Source of the DNA: AC-69 sp963751665
GTDB taxonomy: Bacteria > Actinomycetota > UBA4738 > HRBIN12
Direction of reading: 5' to 3'
Assembly: GCA_963751665.1 (NCBI GenBank)
Contig: CAVVVF010000001.1
Location: 744,001-808,000 of the forward strand
Length of the DNA stretch: 64,000 nucleotides
How positions within the stretch are numbered: the first letter of the stretch is position 1; the number at the start of each line of letters is the position of its first letter. The notes under the pieces were generated by a model, which did not search any database, was not told where the DNA came from, and saw only the letters and a program-made list of their open reading frames with translations. This document shows positions 16,315 through 26,025 of the stretch, piece after piece. The position numbers and the translations under genes are program-made.

Positions 16315-17751
16315 CTAGCCGCCGGCCGCGAGGCGGTCGCCGAGCTCGCGGGCCACGTCGATCAGCGCCAGCACGTCCTCCTCGGTGGTCCGGAAGTTCA
16401 CGAAGCACGGGCGGAGGTAGACCTCGTCGTCGATCAGCGCCGAGGCCAGGTAGACCCGGCCGTCGGCCAGCATCGCCTGGGCCAGCCGCGCGTTGTGGTC
16501 GTTCAGGTCCGTCACGCCCTTCGGCGTGTGGCGGAACGGCACGATCGAGAGCTGCGGCGGCGGCCCGAGCACCTCGAAGTCGGGCTGGGCCTTCACGCGC
16601 CTCGTACAGCAGCCGGGCCTGGTGGAGGTTCCGCTCGATGGCCTCCCGGAAGGCCGGCGCGCCGTGGGCCCGGAACGCCAGCCACGCCTTCAGGGCCCGG
16701 AACGGCCGCGAGTACTCGAGCGTGATGTCCACGGCGTGCAGCTCGTGGCGCTGGTGCGGCAGGTACCCCTCCTGGTGCGCGAAGGCGGCGCGCCAGGTCG
16801 TCCGGCCGGCGGACCAGCACGACGCCGCAGGCCTTCGGCAGGTACAGCCACTTGTGCGCGTCCACCGAGCACGAGTCGGCCCGCTCCAGCCCGGCGAACA
16901 GGTGGGCGCCCGAGGCCGTGGCCGCGGCGGGGAGGCCGTACGCGCCGTCGAGGTGCAGCCACACGCCCCGCTCCGCGCACACGTCGGCCAGCGCATCGGT
17001 GGGATCGACCGCGCCGGTCAGCGTGGTCCCGCCGGTGGCCACCACCGCTACGGGCGTCACGCCTTCGTCCCGGTCGCGGTCGATGGCCTCGGCCACCGCG
17101 TCGGGCCGGAGCTTGCGCTCGTCGTCGATGGGGAGGGCCCGGATGTTCGCTGGCCCCGATCCCCAGCAGCTCGACGGCGCGCGTGATCGAGTAGTGGACC
17201 TCGCGCGAGCAGTACACGGCGCCCCGCCGCCCGGCCATCCCGTCGGTGCGGCTCCCGGGGAGCGCCCGCTCCCGGGCAGCCGCCAGCGCCGTCATGTTGC
17301 TGATCGTTCCGCCGCTGGTGAACGCGCCGCCGGCCGTCGCCGGGTAGCCGACGAACTCGGCCACCCACCGCACGGCCTGCTTCTCGATCTCGGTGGCCGC
17401 GCCGGCATGGACGGCCAGGTTGATGTCGTAGCAGGAGGCCAGGGCGTCGCCGATGGCCCCGATCTCCAGGCCCGAGGACCCGATGAACGCGAAGTACCGC
17501 GGCCGGGGCTGGGCGATGCTCTCGTCGAGGATCCTGGCCACGTCGTCGAGGACCTCGAACACCGGCGAGGGCTCCTCGGGGAGGTCCGACCGGAGCAGCG
17601 CCCGAACCCGTTCGTCGAGCGGCGGCTCCTCGGGGCGGAACCGGTCGAAGCTCCGCCAGGCCTGCTCGATCAGCTTGAACGCGCGGGCCAGCGCCTCCTC
17701 GCGCGGCGCGTCGAGCCGGAGCGGCGAGTCGGCCGGTCCCTGCTCTTCCAT
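16315..17751 (-). CDS. Pyridoxal-dependent aromatic amino acid decarboxylase (frameshifted)
   Basis: Group II PLP decarboxylase, about 478 residues, the tyrosine/DOPA/tryptophan/phenylacetaldehyde synthase family, which makes amines (or aldehydes) from aromatic amino acids. The start ATG at 17751 gives MEEQGPADSPLRL; an earlier in-frame start lies within the transporter gene. Visible are the substrate region RPRYFAFIGSSGLEIGAIGD, FTSGGTISNMTALAAARE, the cofactor aspartate in WLHLDGAYG, and the PLP lysine in DAHKWLYLPKACG. Frame changes near 17150, 16790 and 16595 separate matching blocks, with the C-terminus intact (YLRPCFVNFRTTEED). It ends a row of amino acid catabolic genes and is preceded by an APC permease that could bring in its substrate or export the amine. 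Confidence 0.9.
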
Positions 17752-17770
17752 CACCTCGATGGTATCGGCC

Positions 17771-19256
17771 CTACGGCCCCGGGACGCCACCTTCGGCGCG
17801 CAGGTCGGCGAGGACCTGGCTGGCCGGCCGCCGCCCCCGGGCCACGATCGTCATCAGCACGCCGAGCACGATCCACGCCACCGTGACCACCCACACCAGG
17901 TTGAACGGCGCCGTCTGCTTGTAGATGCCGCCGAAGATGGCCCCCACCGAGATGGCCAGCCCGATCAGGCCGGCGATCACCACCCCCGCCCTGTTCGGAT
18001 GGTCGGCCAGCCCCCGGAACGCGCCGAGCGACAGGAACCCGTACACGATCATCAGGGCGAACCCCCCGAACGTGGAGAGCCAGGCGAACATGGCGAAGAA
18101 GTGGTTGGTCTCGGGCAGCGCGAACAGGTCCTTCCACCATTGCGAGAACAGCACCATGACGACGGCGAAGGCCTCCACGAACAGGATGGCCCCCACCGGG
18201 GTCCCTCGGGTCCGGGAGACCGTGGCGAACGGCGCCGGGATGCGCCGGTCCCGGGCCAGGGCGAACACCCCGCGGGTGGACGCGGTGGCCGCCCCCAGCC
18301 CCACGGCCATGATGTCGAGCAGCACCACGATCTCGAGCAGCTTCAGGATGGCGAGCGACCCATACCCTCCTGCGGCCTTCGGCGAGCCCAGCGCGAAGAG
18401 CGGGCGCCGCGGCGACGTCGGGGTTGGTCAGCGTCTTCACGTCGAAGTTGAACCCGGCAACCTGCGAGTACGCGGCGATCACGTAGAAGACCGTGACGAT
18501 CCCTACGGACAGCAGCACGGCCCGGGGGATCGATCTCTTCGGGTTCGCCGTCTCCTCGGCCAGGTTCGCCGCCGTCTCGAAGCCGACGAAGATCAGCACG
18601 CCGTACAGGACCCCGAACAGGATGCCGGTCCAGCCGTCGGCGGCCTCCGCCGGGTTGAACGCCTTCAGGCTGTTGGCGGGGACTTGGGTGATCACGTAGA
18701 TCAGGAAGGCCAGCACCACGGCCGCCGAGACCAGCGCCAGCGTCAGCTGGAGCCGAGTGGAGAGCTGCACGCCGAGGTACATGACTGTGAGGACGATGCC
18801 CACCCAGATCAGGTCCCAGGCCCAGATCGGCAGGACCCCGGAGACCCCGAACGTGCCCACCAGGATCACGTCGTGGAGCACCCAGCCCACCAGGCACGCG
18901 ATGGCGGCCGCCAGCACGGTGGTCCCTCCGTAGTACAGCCACCCCGTCACCGAGCCGACCTGGCTACCCAGGCCCATCGACACGTAGTCGTAGAGCGAGC
19001 CTGCCGCGTGGATGCGCTTGGCGTACTGGGCGATGATCCACCCCAGTGCGAACACGCCGATGGCCGCCAGGATCACGGCGAACGGCGCGGCGATCCCCGC
19101 ACCCTTCCCCGATGCGGAGAACCCCGCGATCAGCGGGATCAGGAACGCCGCCGAGAACACGGGCCCGATGAACCCGATCGACTGCGCGATCACGTCCACG
19201 AGCGTCAGGCGCTTCTCACCCAGGCGCTCGTAGCCGGCCTGCTGCGACTCAGCCAC
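17771..19256 (-). CDS. APC-superfamily amino acid permease (frameshifted)
   Basis: Integral membrane transporter of about 495 residues with roughly twelve hydrophobic segments. The N-terminus EKRLTLVDVIAQSIGFIGPV carries the APC-type helix 1 break (GxxGP). Further conserved blocks are GWIIAQYAKRIHAAGSLYDY, GFETAANLAEETANPKRSIP (helix 6 region) and, after a frame change near 18390, ASTRGVFALARDRRIPAPFA. The pattern fits amino acid/polyamine/organocation transporters of the YfnA/ethanolamine-like type. The gene sits between the extradiol dioxygenase and the aromatic decarboxylase, so an aromatic amino acid or amine substrate is reasonable but inferred. The single shift is a probable indel. Confidence 0.9.
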
Positions 19257-19304
19257 GCGGAACCCCCTCCCTTCCGTCGCTTTCGACCGCCGCCTCGCGC
19301 GAGG

Positions 19305-20186
19305 CTAGGCGGCCCAGCCCCCCTCGGGCCGTTCGAACCACACGTGGGCCTGCCCGGTGCCCACCGAGGCCTCGTACTCCCCGTACTGCGTCCCCGGCGC
19401 GCGGCACTTCGACCCGCCGAGCGCGCCGACCATGATCAGGTAGTGCCCGAACTTGCCCTCCGGCCCGAACCGCTTGTACTCGGGCATCCAGTCGATCACG
19501 CCGGCGTGGTCGCCCCGCGGCGAGCAGCTTCAGGACGTGCTCGTCGGCCTCTCGTGCCTCGGGCGTGATGATGTTCGACAGGTCCGAGGACTCGTGGCCG
19601 CGGAGCTCGCGGAACGGGAAGAACCGGTGGGTCAGGCCGCCCGACGCGAGCACGATCACGCGGCGGTCCACCTGCTCGACGGCCTTCCCCAGCAGCTCGC
19701 CGAGCAGGAGGAAGTCGTCGGTCTGGCCGGTCCCGTTGATGGCGATCGAGATCCACCGCTCGCCCGCCGGACAGGTAGGTCCAGACGTTCACGGTGCCGT
19801 AGAAGATCGGGAGGTACGGGTCGTCGGAGGCCAGGATCCACGTGTCGTCGCGGCCGTCCGCCTGCTTCGCCAGGGCGTGCGCGAGCTCGGGGTCGCCCGG
19901 CATGTCGTAGGGGATGCCGCTCATGCCGCGCGGGAGCTCGTGCGAGGTGAAGAAGCCCTTCCGCCGGTCCTGGGCCGAGACGATGTGCTCGAACGTGGAC
20001 TCCCAGTGCGTGTCGCACACGACGACCGTGTCGGGCTTCAGCCGGTCGAAGACCTCGGACTTCAGCTGTGCGAAGGCCGTCGACCAGGCTGATCTCCTTG
20101 CCGTCGTTGATCTCCAGCCGGACCTGCTCGGGCAGCATGATGGTCGGGACGTGGGACACGACCCCGGCGCCGACGATCTCACCCAT
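19305..20186 (-). CDS. Class III extradiol ring-cleavage dioxygenase, homoprotocatechuate-type (frameshifted)
   Basis: LigB-superfamily non-haem iron dioxygenase, about 293 residues, that opens catechol rings meta to the hydroxyls. It starts MGEIVGAGVVSHVPTIMLPE, where the early histidine is a family metal ligand. After a frame change near 20075 the run VVCDTHWESTFEHIVSAQ and GMSGIPYDMPGDPELAHA follows, then (shift near 19775) VIVLASGGLTHRFFPFRELR and (near 19515) the C-terminal VIDWMPEYKRFGPEGKFGHY. The sequence resembles 3,4-dihydroxyphenylacetate 2,3-dioxygenase-like proteins. The upstream neighbour, six bases away, is an aldehyde dehydrogenase of the kind that acts on the ring-cleavage semialdehyde, which supports the assignment. 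Frame changes are likely sequencing errors. Confidence 0.85.
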
Positions 20187-20192
20187 CCGCGA

Positions 20193-21653
20193 TCAACTCC
20201 CCTCCCACGGTGCCTCGCACACCGTCTTCACGTCCGCGTAGAAGTCGAAGCTCCACCGGCCGCCCTCCCGGCCGATCCCGGAGTTCCGCGCGCCGCCGAA
20301 CGGCGCCCGGAGGTCGCGGACGAAGAAGCAGTTGACCCAGACCGTGCCGGCCACCAGCTTGGCGGAGACCCGTTCGGCTCGCTCCCGGTCGCCCGTGTAC
20401 ACGATGGCGTCCAGACCGTAGTCCGTCCCGTTCGCCAGCGCGACGCCCTCCTCCTCGGTCTCGAAGGGCTGGAGCGTGAGGACCGGGCCGAACACCTCCC
20501 TCTTCAGGATCTCGGCCTCGGGCGGGACGTCGACGAACAGCGTGGGCCGGTAGTACAGGCCGCCGAGCTCCTCGTTCGGGCCGCCGCCCAGCACGGCCTT
20601 CGCGCCCTCCTCCTTGGCCCGCTGCACGAATCCGTCCACCCGCTCGAAGTGCTCCCTCGTGATCTGGGGGCCGAGGTCGGTGTCGGGGAGGCGCGGGTCT
20701 CCCTGCTTCAGGGCCGAGGCCTTCTCCAGGAACCGGTCGAGGAACTCGTCGTGGATCCCCCGCTCGACCAGGAGGCGCGTGCCGGCGAGACACACCTGGC
20801 CCGCGTTGTCGTACTGGTTCACGGCCTGGGCGATGGCGGCGTCGAGGTCGGCGTCGGCGAAGATCAGGAACGGCGCCTTGCCCCCGAGCTCGAGCGAGAC
20901 CGGCGTGAGGTTCGGCGCGGCGGCCGCGGAGACGAGCCTGCCGGTCTCCACCGAGCCGGTGAACGCGATGCGGTCGACATCCGGGTGCGCGACGAGGGCC
21001 GCGCCGGCCTCCTCGCCGATCCCCTGGACCACGTTCAGGACGCCGTCGGGCATCCCGGCCTCCCGGGCGATGTCGCAGAGCATGGAGGCCGTGAGCGGGG
21101 CCCACTCCGGCGGCTTGAAGACCACCGTGTTCCCGGCCGCGAGCGCCGGCGCCAGGCGCCACGTCCCCAGCATGAGCGGCGCGTTCCACGGTGTGATCAC
21201 GACGGTGACGCCGGCCGGGTCCCACTCCACGCGGCTGCGATGCTCCCCCATCTCCAGGTCGTCCTCGTGCAGCGCCAGGAGCTGGTCGGCGAAGAAGTGG
21301 AAGTTGCGGGCCACGCGGGGCATCACGCTCCGCTGCATCGAGCGCAGGAGCGACCCGTTGTCGGTGGTCTCGACCACGGCGAGCTCGGGCACGCGGGCCT
21401 CGACCAGCTCGCCGACGCGGTGGAGGACCTGCGCGCGCTGCTGCGGCTCCGTCGCCGCCCAGTCCGGGAAGGCGTCCCGGGCCGCCGCGACGGCGGCGTC
21501 GGCCTCCTTCTTCCCGCCCCGGGCCACCATGGCGAGCGTCTCCTGGTCGATCGGCGAGAGGTCCAGGAACATGTCCGAGGAGGGGACCCGGGACCCACCG
21601 ATCCAGTGGTCGGCCGAGACCCTGATGCCCTCGATCGTCGAGACGTTGGCCAT
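20193..21653 (-). CDS. Aldehyde dehydrogenase, carboxymethyl-hydroxymuconate semialdehyde-type
   Basis: 486 residues, complete and in one frame. Conserved ALDH sites are GNTVVFKPPEWAPLTAS, FTGSVETGRLVSAAAA, the glutamate in LELGGKAPFLIF and the active cysteine in NAGQVCLAGTRLLV. The wording around the cysteine resembles the hydroxymuconic semialdehyde/HpaE group. Followed six bases later by the extradiol dioxygenase gene, as expected if the two act in sequence: ring opening to a semialdehyde, then oxidation to a dicarboxylate. The later enzymes (isomerase, decarboxylase, hydratase, aldolase) are not in the window, so the full pathway cannot be confirmed here. Confidence 0.9.
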   Translation of the reverse strand: MANVSTIEGIRVSADHWIGGSRVPSSDMFLDLSPIDQETLAMVARGGKKEADAAVAAARDAFPDWAATEPQQRAQVLHRVGELVEARVPELAVVETTDNGSLLRSMQRSVMPRVARNFHFFADQLLALHEDDLEMGEHRSRVEWDPAGVTVVITPWNAPLMLGTWRLAPALAAGNTVVFKPPEWAPLTASMLCDIAREAGMPDGVLNVVQGIGEEAGAALVAHPDVDRIAFTGSVETGRLVSAAAAPNLTPVSLELGGKAPFLIFADADLDAAIAQAVNQYDNAGQVCLAGTRLLVERGIHDEFLDRFLEKASALKQGDPRLPDTDLGPQITREHFERVDGFVQRAKEEGAKAVLGGGPNEELGGLYYRPTLFVDVPPEAEILKREVFGPVLTLQPFETEEEGVALANGTDYGLDAIVYTGDRERAERVSAKLVAGTVWVNCFFVRDLRAPFGGARNSGIGREGGRWSFDFYADVKTVCEAPWEGS

Positions 21654-21664
21654 GCCGTGCCCCG

Positions 21665-24217
21665 CTACCCGAAGAACGCCACGAGCTGGGGCTCCGCTCG
21701 GCGACGGAAGGCCACGTTGATCCGCTGCCGCTCGAGCACCTGCCGGAGCATCTTCTTGGCCTGCGGGATGTCGTGCTCGGCGAAGAACGACTGCACGTCA
21801 GCTTCCTGCTCGGGCGTGGTCAGGAACCGCACGCCGTCCGCGAGGTAGATGATCGTGTTCGGAGGCAGCCGCCGGTTGGCCTCCTCCCAGTGCTCCTTGA
21901 CGAACCGCCATGCCCGATCTCCCGCATCGCGGTTGGCCATGGCCCTGGCCAGGAGGAACGGCGCGTTCTGGGATCGCACCTCGTCGCTCAGCGCAAGGGC
22001 GAGGGTTCGGTCCATGAGGTCGGGGTCACGGAAGTCCGCCAGCGCGTACAGGTACCGGAGCTGCTCCTGCGGGGTGGGGGCGTCCTTCGACCGGGCCAGG
22101 AACCGCTCGTAGTCGTCGGGGCCGCCGGTGGCCGCGACGACGGCGACCGCGGCGGACGCGAGGGAGGCGTCGACGGGCCTGCCGGCCCGCGCCGCCTCCT
22201 CGAGCTCCCGAGCCCTCGCCGTGACCTCGGCGCTCGCCGCCGAGGATGGCGAGGGCGACGACGAGGGTGCCCGGAGCGACCTCGTCAGGTCGGGCTCGTC
22301 CGTCCCGGGCTCCCACCCCAGCCGCTCGAACGCCGGCCGCACCAGATCCCGGACGTACCGGCGGAGCCCCTCGCGGGGCTCGCCCTCAACGAACCGGTCG
22401 AACCAGCCCATGCCGGCCACGACCGACTGCCACACGTGCAGGTCGGTCTCCTCCGCAGGCCGCGGACGAGTCGCCAGGAACTCGGCGGCGGGAACGCCTC
22501 CGGCCACCGCCCCGGCCCACGTGTCGTCCACCAGGCCGAACCGCTCGATGGAGGCGAGCGCATCGAGGGCACGGCTCCAGATCCGTTTCCCGGAGCCCTC
22601 CCTCGTACCCGACGCGGAGGAAGCTGGCCCCCTCCGCGTTCGCCACGACCACAGCGTCGGGCGCGAGTCGAGCGGAGGCTCGCCCCCTCCGGCTCGACCA
22701 GGATGGCCCGAGCCTCCGCGTCCCGGCCGAGGGACTCGCGGACCAGCAACGGGACCTCCCACCGGGTCCCGTCGTCGCCGCCGTCGTAGCGAAACCGCTC
22801 CTGGGCGAAGGACAGGGCGTCCCCGTCCTCCCGCACCGTGACGAGCGGATAGCCGCCCTGCCAGATCCAGGTGTCCATGATCCTGCGAACCGGTTCGTCC
22901 GTGGCGGCCTCGATCGAGTCCCACAGGTCGGAGGTCTCCGTGTTGCCGAACGCGTGATCCTTCAGATAGCGCTGGATCCCATCCCGGAACCGTCCGGGAC
23001 CGAGATACCGCTCGAGCATCCGGAGGACGGCGGCGCCCTTGGTGTACGTGAGCGAGTCGAACATGTCGGACGCGTCGTCGGGCGAGTTGACCGGGTACTC
23101 GATGGGCCGCGTGCTGTCCAGGGCGTCGATCTCCAGGGCCGTCGAGCAGACCCGGCGGAACGATCCCCACCGGTCCCAGTCCGGCCGGAACGCGTCCACG
23201 GCCAGGTTGGCCATGAACGTGGCGAACGCCTCGTTCAGCCAGATGCCGTTCCACCACCGCATCGTGACCAGGTCGCCGAACCACATGTGGGCCAGCTCGT
23301 GGGCCACGACGTCCGCCACGGCCAGGAGCTCCTGCTGGGTGGCCTGGGACGGGTCCACCAGGAGCAGCGACTCCCGGTACGTGATCAGCCCGAGGTTCTC
23401 CATGGCCCCGGCGGCGAAGTCCGGGAGGGCCACGAAGTCGACCTTCTTCTCCGGATAGGGGATCCCGTAGTAGTCGGTGAAGAACCGGAGCGAGAACGCG
23501 CCGATCTCGATGGCGAAGTCCACGAGGTGCCCCTTGCCGGGAACGTGCGCCACCCGCAGGGGGACGCCGTCCACGTCCACCGCCTCGGTCAGCTCGAGCG
23601 GCCCGACCACCCACGCGACCAGGTACGTGGACATGGGGATCGTGTCGTCGAACCGGACGGCCACCTTCCCGATCCCCTGCTGCCTCCCGGCCCACCTCCG
23701 GCGTGTTGGACAGCGCGACGAGCCCCTCCTCCACGACCAGCGTCACGCCGAACACGGCCTTCAGGTCGGGCTCGTCCCAGCACGGGAAGGCCCGCCGGGC
23801 GTCCGTCGCCTCGAAGTGGGTGGTGGCGATGACGCGGGTCCGGCCCTCGGCGTCGGTGTACGTGGACGGGTAGAAACCCACCAGCCGCTCGTTCAGGACC
23901 CCGGTGAACTCGAGGTGCAGCGTCCACTCACCCGGCGTGGCGGGCTCCGCGAGCAGGACGCGCGCGCGCTCGTTCGCCCGGTCGAGCGAGATCTCCGAGA
24001 CGTCGAGCTTGGTGCCGTTGCCGTTCGTCAGCCGGCCGGCCTCGATCTGGAGGTCGACGGCGTTCAGCACGATCTCGCGGACGGGTTCGTGAACCGTGAT
24101 GCGGACGTCCTCGGCCCCGCGGAAGGTCCCCTCGGCTAGGTCGGGCTCGATCGTGAGCTCGTAGCGGGAGGGTGTGACGGTCCGGGGCAGGCGGTGCGCC
24201 GACTCGCCTCCGCCCAT
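21665..24217 (-). CDS. pepN: M1 family zinc aminopeptidase (frameshifted)
   Basis: Removes N-terminal residues from peptides; about 850 residues, typical of aminopeptidase N. Start ATG at 24217 (MGGGESAHRLPRTVTPSRYE). Motifs seen are AVFGVTLVVEEGLVALSNTP, the substrate motif in FAAGAMENLGLITYRE (GAMEN), the zinc site VVAHELAHMWFGD with the third ligand in WLNEAFATFM, and the tyrosine region TYTKGAAVLRMLERYL. Frame changes near 23680, 22660 and 22590 separate blocks that fit in order; the C-terminal helical domain runs to a normal end. It lies 5 bases after ilvE and 11 bases before the aldehyde dehydrogenase, so the whole minus-strand row may be one transcript supplying and degrading amino acids. 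Confidence 0.9.
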   Translation of the reverse strand: MGGGESAHRLPRTVTPSRYELTIEPDLAEGTFRGAEDVRITVHEPVREIVLNAVDLQIEAGRLTNGNGTKLDVSEISLDRANERARVLLAEPATPGEWTLHLEFTGVLNERLVGFYPSTYTDAEGRTRVIATTHFEATDARRAFPCWDEPDLKAVFGVTLVVEEGLVALSNTPEVGREAAGDREGGRPVRRHDPHVHVPGRVGGRAARADRGGGRGRRPPAGGARSRQGAPRGLRHRDRRVLAPVLHRLLRDPLSGEEGRLRGPPGLRRRGHGEPRADHVPGVAAPGGPVPGHPAGAPGRGGRRGPRAGPHVVRRPGHDAVVERHLAERGVRHVHGQPGRGRVPAGLGPVGIVPPGLLDGPGDRRPGQHAAHRVPGQLARRRVRHVRLAHVHQGRRRPPDARAVSRSRTVPGWDPALSEGSRVRQHGDLRPVGLDRGRHGRTGSQDHGHLDLAGRLSARHGAGGRGRPVLRPGAVSLRRRRRRDPVGGPVAGPRVPRPGRGGSGHPGRAGGGEPPLDSRPTLWSWRTRRGPASSASGTREGSGKRIWSRALDALASIERFGLVDDTWAGAVAGGVPAAEFLATRPRPAEETDLHVWQSVVAGMGWFDRFVEGEPREGLRRYVRDLVRPAFERLGWEPGTDEPDLTRSLRAPSSSPSPSSAASAEVTARARELEEAARAGRPVDASLASAAVAVVAATGGPDDYERFLARSKDAPTPQEQLRYLYALADFRDPDLMDRTLALALSDEVRSQNAPFLLARAMANRDAGDRAWRFVKEHWEEANRRLPPNTIIYLADGVRFLTTPEQEADVQSFFAEHDIPQAKKMLRQVLERQRINVAFRRRAEPQLVAFFG

Positions 24218-24222
24218 CCGGC

Positions 24223-25146
24223 TCACTGCACCGGGGCGAGCCACGAGGCGTACTTCTCGATCTCCCCCTTGGTGGCCGCGAAGAACGTTCCCTGGATCTC
24301 CTTCGTGATCGGCCCTCGGGTCCCCTCGCCCACGATGCGATCGTCTACCTCGCGGACCGGAGTGACCTCGGCGGCCGTGCCGGTGAAGAAGGCCTCGTCG
24401 GCGTTGTACAGGTCGGTGCGGACCAGGTTCTCCTCGCGGACCTCGTAGCCGAGGTCGCCGGCGATGGTCATGACCGTGGCCCGGGTGACGCCGTCGAGAC
24501 ACCCGGACTGGGTGGGCGGCGTGAACAGGACGCCGTGGCCGACGACGAAGACGTTCTCGCCGGTCCCGTCGGTGATGTAGCCCTGTTGGTTCAGCATGAT
24601 GGCCTCGTCGTACCCGGCCTTGATGGCCTCGATCTTGGCCAGGACCCCGTTGATGTACTGCCCCGTGGCCTTGGCCGCGGCCGGCAGCGAGTTCTGGTCG
24701 TTGCGCCTCCAGGAGGAGATCTTGACCTTCACACCCTGCTCGAGGGCCTGCTCGCCGAGGTACGCGCCCCACGGCCACACGGCGATCACCACGTTCACCG
24801 GCGCGCTCAACGGGTTCACGCCCATCTCGCCGTAGCCCCGGAACACCAGGGGCCGGATGTAGCACGCGGTCAGCTCGTTCGCCCGGATCGTCTCCTTCAC
24901 GGCCTCCGAGAGCGCCTCGGCCGAGAACGGGATGTCCAGGTGGTAGAGCTTCGCCGAGCGGAACAGCCGCTTGAGGTGCTCGTCGAGGTGCCACACGGCG
25001 GAACCCCGCGCGGTCTCGTAGCACCGGATGCCCTCGAACACGCCGCTGCCGTAGTGCATGGCGTGGGACAGGACGTGGACCTTTGCGTCGCCCCAGTCCA
25101 CCAGGTCCCCGTCCATCCAGATCTTCCCGACGGGCGTGATCGGCAT
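24223..25146 (-). CDS. ilvE: Branched-chain amino acid aminotransferase
   Basis: Class IV PLP aminotransferase, 307 residues, interconverting Leu/Ile/Val and their 2-oxo acids. Start MPITPVGKIWMDGDLVDW at 25146 with a GGGAGG site upstream. Recognised blocks are HAMHYGSGVFEGIRCYET, CYIRPLVFRGYGEMGVNP, the PLP lysine in AAAKATGQYINGVLAK and the substrate block TDGTGENVFVVGHGVLFTPP. All parts of the family pattern are in one frame. It heads the minus-strand row of catabolic genes; alternatively it may serve biosynthesis on its own. Confidence 0.95.
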   Translation of the reverse strand: MPITPVGKIWMDGDLVDWGDAKVHVLSHAMHYGSGVFEGIRCYETARGSAVWHLDEHLKRLFRSAKLYHLDIPFSAEALSEAVKETIRANELTACYIRPLVFRGYGEMGVNPLSAPVNVVIAVWPWGAYLGEQALEQGVKVKISSWRRNDQNSLPAAAKATGQYINGVLAKIEAIKAGYDEAIMLNQQGYITDGTGENVFVVGHGVLFTPPTQSGCLDGVTRATVMTIAGDLGYEVREENLVRTDLYNADEAFFTGTAAEVTPVREVDDRIVGEGTRGPITKEIQGTFFAATKGEIEKYASWLAPVQ

Positions 25147-25218
25147 CGATTCCTCCCTTCGCGTGATGCGGGCGGCCGACTCCGGGGCGGCCGGCGCGGC
25201 CTTCGACAGGATATCGGG

Positions 25219-26013
25219 TCAGGGCAGGTCGTACGCCCGCCACACGATCTGGAGGTCGGGCTCGACCGGCCGGTCGAGCGAGCCGAACCGCCCCTCCGCC
25301 CAAGCCCGGAGCTGGGGCCCGATGCGGCGGCGGAGGTCCTCGGGGACCCGCCAGGTCCAGGACTGCATGCCGGCGTCCATCTCGTCCAGGAACTGCCCGA
25401 CGGTGGTGTCGTCGCGGGTCCCGATCGGCGGCAGGAGGCGCACCCGGGCACCGTGGCGCTCGAACTCGCGGTCGAGCGTCTCAGGGTCCCTGGGGTCCAG
25501 TCCCAGGGCGAAGGGAACGCCCCCGGCGAGCTCCAGGAACCGGTCGACGATCCCCCACGTGTCCTTGAACCCGCCGAGGTTCACGAGCGCAACGCCACCG
25601 GGGCCGATGACGCGGGCGAGCTCCTCGAGAAGCCGCCGCCACTCGGGGACGAGGTGGAACACCCACCGCACCACGGCAGCGCCGAACACGTCGTCGCGGA
25701 ACGGCATCCGCGTGGCGTCGGCCAGGACGAGCGGGAACGGGATCCGGCCGCCCGCCTTCTCCACGAGCTTGGCGAGCATCGGGCGGGACAGGTCGAGCCC
25801 GACCATCGGCACGCCGGCCTGGTGAAGGGGAAGCGCGATGAGGCCGGTCCCCACGCCGACCTCCAGACAGCGCCCCCGCCCGGCGAGCTCCGTTCGGAGC
25901 AGCTCGACGGTCGCCCGTTCCGCCTCGGGGAGGAGCGCCCGGGTCCGGTCGTAGAACTCGGCCGCGCGGTCGAACCGGATCGAGCCTGAATCCGTGTCGG
26001 CGGGCGTTGGCAC
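25219..26013 (-). CDS. Class I SAM-dependent methyltransferase
   Basis: 264 residues from a GTG. The Rossmann-like SAM site is clear: RCLEVGVGTGLIALPLHQ (motif I), VGLDLSRPMLAKLVEKAG (acidic residue after strand 2), LVLADATRMPFRDDVFG (motif II/III) and VIGPGGVALVNLGG. It resembles small-molecule methyltransferases of the UbiE/COQ5-like group. The substrate is unknown. It lies downstream of algH on the same strand (12 bases between), possibly in the same unit as the demethylase genes; a link to one-carbon metabolism is possible but speculative. Confidence 0.85.
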   Translation of the reverse strand: MPTPADTDSGSIRFDRAAEFYDRTRALLPEAERATVELLRTELAGRGRCLEVGVGTGLIALPLHQAGVPMVGLDLSRPMLAKLVEKAGGRIPFPLVLADATRMPFRDDVFGAAVVRWVFHLVPEWRRLLEELARVIGPGGVALVNLGGFKDTWGIVDRFLELAGGVPFALGLDPRDPETLDREFERHGARVRLLPPIGTRDDTTVGQFLDEMDAGMQSWTWRVPEDLRRRIGPQLRAWAEGRFGSLDRPVEPDLQIVWRAYDLP

Positions 26014-26025
26014 CGAGTCGCGGGC

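Noticed and set aside
21665..25303. 1212-codon minus frame that spans ilvE and the aminopeptidase
   Set aside because: It joins real pieces of the aminopeptidase with out-of-frame ilvE sequence; the two real genes have separate starts and stops.
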